Shown here piece after piece: positions 1 through 11,100 of a stretch of DNA of 64,000 bases. The translations under genes and the position numbers were made by a program. The DNA comes from Patiria pectinifera (Eukaryota > Echinodermata > Asteroidea > Valvatida > Asterinidae): contig CM057134.1 in assembly GCA_029964075.1 (NCBI GenBank), positions 21,988,905-22,052,904 of the forward strand. The letters are read 5' to 3'. A model generated the notes under the pieces. That model did not search any database, was not told the origin of the DNA, and was given only the letters and a program-made list of their open reading frames with translations. Numbering within the stretch: position 1 is the stretch's first letter; every line of letters starts with the position of its first letter.

Positions 1-442
1 TTGATGGGAAATGCTTTTTAAAGCCCAAAAGGATGCATTCTGGTCAGACCTACTCCTTTAACTTTACCAGGGTCTTCCAATCTTATGTCATTTATCTATT
101 GATGTATATGTCATGCTGTATTAAATTCCAATTAAACTATATCTTAATTTGAATTTGAGCCCTCTTATGTACTTTTTACTTTTTTTGATGGAAGTTGGTT
201 GTGTAAAATGTAATTTGCAGGGCTGGACGTCTGAACAATGGGCAGGGTTTGTTACTGTTTTCATTCCAATAGCCTTATCAACATGATCAAGGTGATGCCC
301 CACTGTTTGATTGGAGATGTGCAAAACACAACTGTTATATCGTGTGCTTGGATACTGTAATTTCATTGGTCTAGAATGGCCACGTGTCCGGACAGTAAAA
401 ATACATGTCACACACTGAGGGTGATATCGCACTATACAACAA

Positions 443-550
443 AACAATTGTTGACTGCTGTGATGTGGGATATGACATTTTAACACCCGAGGGGCATGCC
501 CCGAGGGGTTTAAAATGTCATATCCCACATCATGGCAGTCAACAATTGTT
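443..550. repeat. 108-bp hairpin, foldback element family A
   Basis: Two arms of about 45 bases, each bounded by AACAATTGTT, fold around a centre near 496. The arms contain GATGTGGGATATGACATTTT and its complement. The mirrored copy is at 3646-3753. A decayed relative, including flanking sequence similar to 345-440, lies at about 42930-43285, which suggests a dispersed miniature element. No coding capacity. Confidence 0.75.
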
Positions 551-864
551 AAGTAGCACTCCTGCAAGTATATGAACATGAATATGCAATACTATTACAA
601 AATCAGTCCAATCATCAGCTTTGATCAGATCTGCACATGCAGAGCTGGTTTCCTGGGCAGGAAAAAGGAAAAAATACCAGGTGACAAACAATTCTTGGCA
701 CAGTATTGTTTGACAGGTGGCTTTTTTCATGCAATGAGTCTGAAGATACTTTGGAAAGTATTTTTGAGAACAAGTTGCATCCAAAATTTCAGACCTTTAA
801 TTTTGGAAAGGTCTGGAATTAATACAGTGGAAACCAATAATAATTTGTGTGTGTGTGTGTCTAG

Positions 865-1012
865 GGTATGTTCAACACCCCATTGGAAGTTGCCAGATTT
901 GAGGGTGCTTCCATACGCACTGTCAGTGGAATCCGAGGTCAGATCAAGAAAGCCTTGCGGGCACCCGAGGGCGCTTTCAGGGCAACGTTTGAAGATAAAG
1001 TACTCAAAAGTG
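865..1012 (+). pseudogene. Reversed duplicate of BMS1 exon 20
   Basis: This is a 148-base copy of the BMS1 exon at 3184-3331, including the CTAG acceptor before it and the GTGAG donor after it. It encodes the same peptide beginning [12 protein letters not shown] and ending in KVLKS. It lies on the plus strand while the rest of BMS1 is on the minus strand, so it cannot be spliced into that transcript. It exists because the inverted duplication covers this exon. It would be an exon fragment in a real palindrome, or simply the second allele if the assembly is wrong here. Confidence 0.85.
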
Positions 1013-1407
1013 GTGAGCAGTGCGTGTATTCTAACATTTGGACAGGAAGTCAAACTTTGGTGTTGGTCTAGACCATATGCATGGCAGCCATCTTACATAC
1101 CCATCAGAGTGGCATTACAAAGGCTGGCAAAACTACATCAATCAAAAGAGTAGAATTAGATTTTTGAAACAAAAATAGCAGCGACTACAAATGAAAGATC
1201 AACTATTGAAGTCATTCTAAAAAACTTCAGAGTCTAGTCAATGGAAAAATAGTACATATAGTTGTCTTGTCTGTTGGGTTGACCTGAGTCACCTCTAAAT
1301 ACATTTTGTTGCAGCATAACTCTTTAACGCCAGTCTGAAACAGGCTTTGTTTTTTTGGTGTTGATTCAAGAACAATGAATGAACAAAAGTGTACTCCATA
1401 TATTTTC

Positions 1408-1907
1408 NNNNNNNNNNNNNNNNNNNNNNNNNNNNNNNNNNNNNNNNNNNNNNNNNNNNNNNNNNNNNNNNNNNNNNNNNNNNNNNNNNNNNNNNNNNNN
1501 NNNNNNNNNNNNNNNNNNNNNNNNNNNNNNNNNNNNNNNNNNNNNNNNNNNNNNNNNNNNNNNNNNNNNNNNNNNNNNNNNNNNNNNNNNNNNNNNNNNN
1601 NNNNNNNNNNNNNNNNNNNNNNNNNNNNNNNNNNNNNNNNNNNNNNNNNNNNNNNNNNNNNNNNNNNNNNNNNNNNNNNNNNNNNNNNNNNNNNNNNNNN
1701 NNNNNNNNNNNNNNNNNNNNNNNNNNNNNNNNNNNNNNNNNNNNNNNNNNNNNNNNNNNNNNNNNNNNNNNNNNNNNNNNNNNNNNNNNNNNNNNNNNNN
1801 NNNNNNNNNNNNNNNNNNNNNNNNNNNNNNNNNNNNNNNNNNNNNNNNNNNNNNNNNNNNNNNNNNNNNNNNNNNNNNNNNNNNNNNNNNNNNNNNNNNN
1901 NNNNNNN
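1408..1907. other. Assembly gap of exactly 500 N
   Basis: Five hundred N, a round number that suggests a placeholder length and not a measured distance. The inverted-duplication arm ends at its left edge. The 3' exon or exons of BMS1 are expected to its left, in the gap or beyond. Confidence 0.99.
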
Positions 1908-1989
1908 ATTTGTGAATCACAAATATAACACATCTTCAGAAATCTCGTGGCACGTGGCATTCACTGACACAAAACCTCAGCACTCTTTG

Positions 1990-2102
1990 AGTTGTAGTCA
2001 AGTCAAATCACAAGTCAATCACAAGGGAGAGGTATGACAAATATTTCCCTTCATCACTGTTCATTTCAATAGCTTGTTGTTGAGTAACTTGTGAAATAAA
2101 AG
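1990..2102. repeat. Dispersed AAGTCA-rich foldback, family C copy 1
   Basis: A run of AAGTCAAATCACAAGTCAAT type words followed by TTCATTTCAATAGCTTGT and AACTTGTGA. The same layout recurs at about 7690-7870, 19125-19280, 45755-45915 and 49665-49845. The ends are imperfect inverted repeats of TCACAAGTC and GACTTGTGA words. It is probably a short non-autonomous DNA transposon; I cannot assign a superfamily. Confidence 0.55.
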
Positions 2103-2184
2103 ACAATGATTACAAAAACAAGCGCTACTTTTTTTTACTTTGTTTTGTTGGAACAGTCTTAATATGGATTGAATTAACTCATAC

Positions 2185-5100
2185 CTTGTAGACAGAGTCT
2201 GGATTGGCGACTAGCTTGATATTTTTGTCTTTTCTAAGTTGGCCGACAGTCCGCATCCCTGTCCAAGAATCCTTCTCATCCCTTGGCAGGAGTAAAGTCG
2301 TGACAGGATTGTAAAACTTTGGGATCTCAATTGGCAGCCACGTTCTCATGAAGACAATATCTGCAGAAGGAGGACAAACTTACTAAATTTGGATATGATT
2401 TTCTTTTCAAGAGGGACACATGATTTAGCTCCAGGTATACCGAGCACATATCCCTTCTCCGCCTGATCACTTCTACGGTTTATAACTGTCATATAGATAA
2501 CCTAATGAAGGAAAACAAGTTAAACATAAGCTCCAACCCAAGAGCGGATGTTCAGGTTTACTTTCCTAAAAACTGTAAATGTCATATGTGTCAATACAAT
2601 GCTTTATTTGAAAGATAGGATGGAATGAAAAACATATAGTTGACAACATAATTACTGAGTGTTATACTTGGCTTTGAACTCTGATTTCATGGCTCAGACA
2701 TGTGACTCAACTCACTTGATCAAGTCTCATATTTCAATGACATTGGTTACAGCAGCCATCTTAGAAGACAGTGTTTTGTTCTCGGTAGAAAATATATGGA
2801 GTACACTTTTGTTCATTCATTGTTCTTGAATCAACACCAAAAAAATAAAGCCTGTTTCAGACTGGCGTTAAAGACTTTATGCTGCAACAAAATGTATTTA
2901 GAGGTGACTCAGGTCAACCCAATACACAAGACAACTATATGTACTATTTTTCCATTGACTAGACTCTGAAGTTTTTTAGAATGACTTCAATAGTTGATCT
3001 TTCATTTGTAGTCGCTGCTATTTTTGTTTCAAAAATCTAATTCTACTCTTTTGATTGATGTAGTTTTGCCAGCCTTTGTAATGCCACTCTGATGGGTATG
3101 TAAGATGGCTGCCATGCATATGGTCTAGACCAACACCAAAGTTTGACTTCCTGTCCAAATGTTAGAATACACGCACTGCTCACCACTTTTGAGTACTTTA
3201 TCTTCAAACGTTGCCCTGAAAGCGCCCTCGGGTGCCCGCAAGGCTTTCTTGATCTGACCTCGGATTCCACTGACAGTGCGTATGGAAGCACCCTCAAATC
3301 TGGCAACTTCCAATGGGGTGTTGAACATACCCTAGACACACACACACACAAATTATTATTGGTTTCCACTGTATTAATTCCAGACCTTTCCAAAATTAAA
3401 GGTCTGAAATTTTGGATGCAACTTGTTCTCAAAAATACTTTCCAAAGTATCTTCAGACTCATTGCATGAAAAAAGCCACCTGTCAAACAATACTGTGCCA
3501 AGAATTGTTTGTCACCCGTTTTTTCCCCCTTTTTCCTGCCCACGAAACCAGCTCTGCATGTGCAGATCTGATCAAAGCTGATGATTGGACTGATTTTGTA
3601 ATAGTATTGCATATTCATGTTCATATACTTGCAGGAGTGCTACTTAACAATTGTTGACTGCCATGATGTGGGATATGACATTTTAAACCCCTCGGGGCAC
3701 ACCCCTCGGGTGTTAAAATGTCATATCCCACATCACAGCAGTCAACAATTGTTTTGTTGTATAGTGCGATATCACCCTCAGTGTGTGACATGTATTTTTA
3801 CTGTCCGGACACGTGGCCATTCTAGACCAATGAAATTACAGTATCCAAGCACACTATATAACAGTTGTGTTTTGCACATCTCCAATCAAACAGTGGGGCA
3901 TCACCTTGATCATGTTGATAAGGCTATTGGAATGAAAACAGTAACAAACCCTGCCCATTGTTCAGACGTCCAGCCCTGCAAATTACATTTTACACAACCA
4001 ACTTCCATCAAAAAAGTAAAAAGTACATAAGAGGGCTCAAATTCAAATTAAGATATAATTTAATTGGAATTTAATACAGCATGACATATACATCAAGAGA
4101 TAAATGACATAAGATTGGAAGACCCTGGTAAAGTTAAAGGAGTAGGTCTGACCAGAATGCATCCTTTTGGGCTTTAAAAAGCATTTCCCATCAATTGATG
4201 TTAAAGGTAGCGTCCATCATTTGTAATTTGTGCATTATGTTCGTTTAAAGCAACAAAAATCTAAAGAAGGGTGCTGAACAACTAACCTGATGAAGATTCA
4301 GCTCAGTGAATGCTGTATATACCGAGAAAACAATATTCTAGGATCTGGATTTCAAATCAAAAGTTGCTGAGTAATGTTTTGAATTGGGCAAGAATTCAGC
4401 GTCCGAGACACATTCTCACTGTGCCGATTGCAGCTACGCAGTATCGCGCTCTGAACCGACGAATTATAGCAACCGTGCGCGCGTATGCGTCGTGTCAAGG
4501 CCTTCTTTCAATGATTTCTTCAAAATGACAGCTTGCCAGAAAGAATAATTTCACAGGGAGTTTAGTCCCATTACTATCTTTAAACCAAGTATGCTTTTGA
4601 ACAATAATTACGTCAGTTACTTTTTGGAGAGCTGCAAATGATGGACTGTACCTTTAAAGATCATAGAAAGGTAAAATGTTATTATATTGCATATACATGT
4701 TTATGCAGCTACACCTTGTCAAGACATAGCTGCATGCACAATTTTTGTGTTTAAGTTTAGAACACTGTTTTGGTCCTCACCAAAAATCGAGCCGTTAGGG
4801 TGCTACTCTTGACAGATTCAAACCACTTGTTTGTTGCTTTTCCGCTTGAAAGCGGAAAAGCATTGTTTTTATTCTGATTTTTTCCCCGTATTTTCTTTTC
4901 CACTTGAAAGCGGAAAAGCATTGTTTCTGTTCTGATTTTTTTCTTTCTTTTTTTCCCTTCTTGTTCCTACCCCAAATCCCGTAGACTTTGTACACATTTA
5001 TTCACCGCGGCACTTTGGACCTAAAACAAACACGTATTCTAATGAAACTTGTCCCATGTAAAGACCCCATAGTGATATTGTGTCCCGAAGAGTGACGTCA

Positions 5101-8100
5101 CGATGACGTCATCATGGGTCGTGTGACGTCATCTTATATGTGCAAACTTTAAGACCCTATATCTAGAGAACCGTAAATCCGATTGGGTTGAAACTCGGTA
5201 TGTAGGTAGACCGGGATGGGTTATAGACGGAATTGAGGTGACGTCATCATGACGTCATCGTGTGATTTTATATCGATTTCTGAAGTTTTCGACCTTTAAG
5301 CCATATCTCATGAACGGAATATGCAAAATTCAAAATTATTTTTGTATTACGTTTGTTAGGCAATAGGTATATGTACACAATTTTGAAAAATGTGTGACGT
5401 CATGATGACGTCATCAAAAAAGCGCTTTTTTGAAACACATATAAGGGAATGTCCGATCGTCATGAAACTTGGTGGTTGGGTAGATAATAACACTTGTACA
5501 CAAAATCTTGAATGACGTATGGATGATGTCATCGGTAGATTTTTTTACGATTTTTTTAATATTGCCAATTTTATTCTGCCTACAAAATTTAACACTGTTA
5601 TAAATCCGATTGTTTTCAAACTTGGTACAGACTAAAACCACAATAAAATAATGAGCACTGCCAAGTATTGTTACGATGACGTCATTATTAGACATGTGAC
5701 TTCATCGTTAACTTGTATATTTTAAGCCCCTGTATCTCATGAACAGTAAGCCAGATTGGGTTGAAACTTGGTATGGGGGTAGGCCGGGATGTGTAACAAA
5801 TAAATATTGAGGTGACGTCATCTTGTGATTATATAAATATATATTTTAAAATTTTGAAGTCTTTTGCCGTATCTCACAAACGCAATATTCCAAAATCAAA
5901 ATTCTTTTTGAATCAGGTTTGTTAAAAGGTAAATGCACACACTTTTGCACAAAACAGAAAAACATAGACCTCTAGTTTGTTTTGGTTTTTTTTTTCCTCA
6001 AAAAGAATAGTTCAAACATAATTGCGTTTTCATAAGAGCTGATGTTTCTCAGTGCATTCTCACTTGCTGTGCTGCAGTGTTGACAGCTTTAATTTGGTTC
6101 ATAATTTGATGGCTTAAATCATTGCTGGAAGGCAAACGTGTGGGACATTACATGGATTTCTTGCGATTAAGATGTTTGTAAATGATTAGTCAATAATTGA
6201 AAGCACAATATTTTGCCGATCTACAGATACCTTTGTTCCTTGAACTAAATCCTTACAATGGACTTACACCTATAAATGCTGTGTGTTTGTGAATCTTGAT
6301 GGGTGTCCCTATCAGCTTCAATTTCTTGACGACATTGAGAGACTTGTCCAAGTCTAGGATGACTCCTGTGGCTGCAATACGGAAACCTGGCTGTAAGGTA
6401 AAGACATCATTCTCACAATTACAAACACCCTGTCATTTTCAGCGTATATACAGCAATAATATTTCCACATAAAATTGTTCTCTACAGCCATTTACATGGA
6501 ATGATATGACACACTTTTAAATTTTATAATTTCAGATGTTTAGGGCACATTTTTTATATGAGATGTAAAAGAGTACTGAAATGAAAAATTGGGTTTTGGT
6601 ATCAGAAACATGATAACTTGGCAATGGGAAATGGGTTCATCAACATGATGCTATATACAGAAAATAATCCTACATTTCTGCCAGCAACTGACTGCACAGC
6701 CAAAACTCCTGTTCCTTGTGGAGTAATAGGACCTGAAATAAGACAAAAACGGCAAAATAACTACAACTGAACAATGCTATATCAAGGCCATACCCAATGA
6801 TCAGCTACATTAAACATCCATTTATGTACAAGCATTGGCAGCTGGAATCACTGTTATAAATGACAGCTATACCAAACAATCTGTTAGTGGACCCCAAGGC
6901 ATTCATTGCAGTGACGTTCTACTGTCCTTGAGATTTACAAACTTAAATTTGTTAATCAGAATAATTATGTTGTCATACTTCAGTCCATATCACACTATAC
7001 CTCAAGTAGAATCTACTGCCCTCTATACTGAGTTTAGGAAATAAGCTCATCATCCTTTATCTGTAACTGCCTACTTTGCTGAAATGTTTAACTTTAGGCT
7101 TCCTTACTTGGTAAAGTTGTCAAACTTACCAAGTAAGGAAATATTTCACACTCAATATCAGGAAACCCAATAAGCTAGTCCCCTCATATAAAAGTCCATG
7201 TTGTGTTTGTTAAGTAGTTGGTATTGACCCTGTGCATTCAGCAGCCAGCTGTTAGGTGTGTAGGGATATTTCAATTCAATAGCAATGTAGTCACAAGAGG
7301 GTGACTCAAATCAATGGCATGTGCAATCAAAACACATGCCTCAAAGATAGCTGCAATACAAAGGAACTACATACGTCTGAAGAACATTGGAAAATAACTA
7401 TACTAAGATTCTTTTTAACTAGCAGTTCTCCACAAGATAGTGTGAGTCCCCCGAATACTTTTCTATTCTGAACCCCTCTGATCTCACCCCATATGGAGGC
7501 TGTGCAGTGCAGATGCTCCGGAGTGTATTTGAGTAGTCTGGTCCTCATGTTGTGATCTTGCATGCAGTACAGTGGGATAGTCTGGAACCTACGCCAGCCC
7601 ACAGAGAAGATGAGGGGGTCTCGGGTCTTGAGGATGCGACTATGCCATCGATGCTTCTTGAGTCTCATCTACAATGTCAGATCAAAGGTTCAGATGCAAA
7701 AAGCCACCACATGTCAATCATAAGTCAATCCCAAGTCTAAACACCAGTCAAGTAAAGAGTAACTGAAGATGAAGAAAACAAAGGAATCTCTGCCACATTT
7801 CACATGAATTGCTTGTCACTTGACTTGAAGTCAGATGACTCATGACTGAGTTGTGATTGAGTGGAAGACAACTCTGTTAAAAAAATGAAGCTTTAAGGGG
7901 AAGATTATAATCTCACTGCAAAATAAATTACACGGTATAGTCGCTATCACAAACTGTGATCAATTCCTTTGGGGTTATGGCTATTTACAAAAGCTGAGTA
8001 TTAATTTTTTGCAAGATTTTTTTCATTCCTTTGAGATGTAGGAGAAAATTCACTGTGCTTATAAGCACACAATTTTCTGCCACAATAACCTTTGACCATT

Positions 8101-11100
8101 TCTCAGGGGACCATTAGCTGTTAACAATGCTGTGAGCATTTACATACATGCAGGGGTGGGTCTAACTTTTAGGAAAGGGGGGAGGGGAACTGTGAAATCT
8201 ACGATGCTTTCTCCTGCATTGTAAGGCAATTTGAGAATAAATTTAGGAACTTTAGCATTCCATTTATTACTGGTGGCTCCATTTTACTTTTATGGAGGGG
8301 GGGGGGGCCAACCCCCCTCTAGATCCGCTACTGGCATTAGCACATTTGAGCAAACCTATTTGCGCCGTGTGCTTTTTGTATTGAGTGATAAACTGTGACA
8401 GTCGTTTTGGTCTGAAAGTTTTAGTTGGAATCCCAGGGAGAACAGTTCATAACACAACTGATGGGGCTACCCTGGTAAAGTAAAATGATAAATAACAAAT
8501 AATTTTATATTTTAAAGTCTGGGCAAATCAAACCAATTCACAAGGGGTTTAAGGCTTCAGAGTTTCTGAATAGAGAGAAATTTAATGCGTATTTGATCAC
8601 AATCATTTTGTTTTCAGAGGTCTGGGCTTAAAAAATATTGTCCATGACCCACTGCCATAATGGGATATGAGTTGATTTCTATCTCACCTGCACATAGCCG
8701 ATGTTATCCTCACTACTCAGTAATCCACCAAGAATGACCGGGTAAGTTGGGTTAAAGTTGGTCACAAACTCACACGGAATGCTAGTTACCTAGACGAAAA
8801 CAATGAAGTACATATGTCAGTTATAATATTTGGTTTTTCCATCACCAGTGGAATTATATAAGCACTGTATCCTCAGCTTTGCCTAAGAGCTGGTGCTGGA
8901 GACCAAGTGGTTTAGATGTCTGCACTAGTAAACAGGAGGTCATGGGTTCAAGTCCCAACCAAGCAAGCTTGTCAAGTTTTCATGCAAGCTCTTAACAGCA
9001 GTGTGCATACACTGTTTATAACATTGTCAGTGAAGGGCAAGGTAACAGATAAAAAATACTAAATACACAGCATAGGATTTTGTCTTTCTCAGTATTTAGT
9101 ACTGAAAATAGGCCATTCAAAATATCAATGTTATTAAATTTCGGGTTTTTTTCATTCCAAAATGTGAGTGGGTGGGTGAAGAAAAATAATCGAAATTCAC
9201 TTTTCAATTAAAAAGTGAAAAAAAAGGAAACAATTGCGAGTGCACAATAAGCTCTTGCCATGTGCAAGAAGTCTGGCATGAAATCCATCAAATTGATCCC
9301 TGCCAGAGCTGAAAACTGTAACGCTGAAAATGCAAACCCGATGGCACCTATGGAACACCTTACTTTTGGTCAATTTACCAGGACAGACGGACATTCCAGC
9401 CAGACGGAATTGTGGGGTGATAGCATTGTGTTCCCATTATCCCTTTTTCTAAAGATTCTCTTCTGGGGTGATGTTTTTCTATTGTGAAAATAGTGGGGTG
9501 ATGTGTCCTGAAAGGAACATCATCCCACAAGGGGGGTATGGTCAGAACAGACAGACAGACAGACACACCATCCGATCAACCGACCAACCACCAAGTGACA
9601 TGTAGAAGCTCCTGCCAGAGCTTACAAAAACTATTTAGACTCGGAAGTACCGTGCGCACGTGTTCCGGTTATTTTTTTTTTCCAATAAATATCTATCTAA
9701 TATCCTATCATTAGATGAAACACAAAAAGTAATCTGGGCACATGTGCAGGGGGGGGGGCAGACCCACAGCTTCAACACATCGTCACTGAACTAGGCATAG
9801 TGCATTTGGATTGTATTGAATAGCAACTCAATTTTATGATCAAAAATTGGGGTGGGTAGGTCAAACAAATTTGGGGGGGGAAAAAAAAAAAAAAAAAATA
9901 TCGAAATTTAAAAACATTGATACTTTTGAATGGCCTGTACTAAACACTCTACTTCTAATATGGACCAGGAACAGACAGCCATATGTGATATATTCATAAA
10001 AGCCAGTAGTTAAAGGAAACCAAGTGTCATACAAATCAGGAATAGACCTAGTCAGCTGAGAATTCTATGATATTCTATGAATTCTATATGATATAAGGAA
10101 TTCCTACCTCGACCCTGACATAAAGTCCTGGTCTGAAACCTTCATACTGTGTCCTGAGCTCATCGTCAAGATCTTCAAACTCAGCCCGGTTCAGCTGTTA
10201 TAAACAAAATGATAAAATGCTTCCATTACAACTTTCTGCTTAACATCTAATAATTATGGTGATCATAAGCACTGGTGCTCAAGCACCCAAATGTAGCCGG
10301 CGCATGTGGTATGCCGGCGCATAAAATGGAGGTATAGAAAACGGGTATGTAAACTGGACAATTGTCAGCCAAATGATATGCATTCTCACGCACGGGTTGT
10401 GCAGGGATTCCATGACTTGTCCATGAGTTTTTTTCTTGGAATATCAACTTATAGCTTTAAATTCCTGGAATTTCCAGGATTTGATTATGACAGTGGGAGC
10501 CTGATACTGTGCATTCCTACCTGTGCTAGCTTTTCGCCAAGGCCATCGTGGCTTAATTTGTTGGCATTAGACAAAGCAGCGCAGCCGCAAAGCGACTGGA
10601 GTGGGAGACCACACACGCGAGTGGCGAAGCCACGAGGGCCTTTTCCAACTTGTCAAGAATTTCTTATATTTTTCTTTATAATCTCAATTTTTGCTACCCC
10701 AAAAGGGTAGCAAAATTCCAACCAATCATGGCGCGAGTGGCTTCTATCCAGATGCTTGCACAAAATTTAAAAACAAAATATGCGAGTCTAGTTTTCCACA
10801 ATCAGCCATCTGTGTCTTTTTTTTAATGTTACTTATAAAAGTATTTCAAGAAATTATTTGAGTGTATGAACTTATTTTTTTCATCTGAACTAATAGTCAT
10901 TTCCTCTTACGTTTTCCATTACTACCCTTCTTTCACAAATGGAAGCAACTAGGCAAAATCCGCATTGTGATTGGTTAACCTTTCAGCACTCTACTTATTT
11001 GCATAAAAAATATGAATAATTCAACACAATCAAGTTGGGAAAGGCCTCGTGGCTTCGCCACTCGTCCGTGCTGACTTATTCTTTGCTCCAGTCGCTTCGT

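Larger units (their letters stand above)
1..1407. repeat. Left arm of a large inverted duplication
   Basis: Read in reverse complement, this block matches 2788-4194 almost base for base: position 1 pairs with 4194 and position 1407 with 2788. I noticed only scattered single-base and small indel differences, for example near 340 and 640-680. The arm runs off the window start and stops exactly where the run of N begins, so its true extent is unknown in both directions. It holds one BMS1 exon, a (GT)n run near 848-860 and a 108-bp hairpin. The divergence looks like that between two alleles, so a reversed alternative-haplotype contig is as likely as a real palindrome. Confidence 0.93.
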
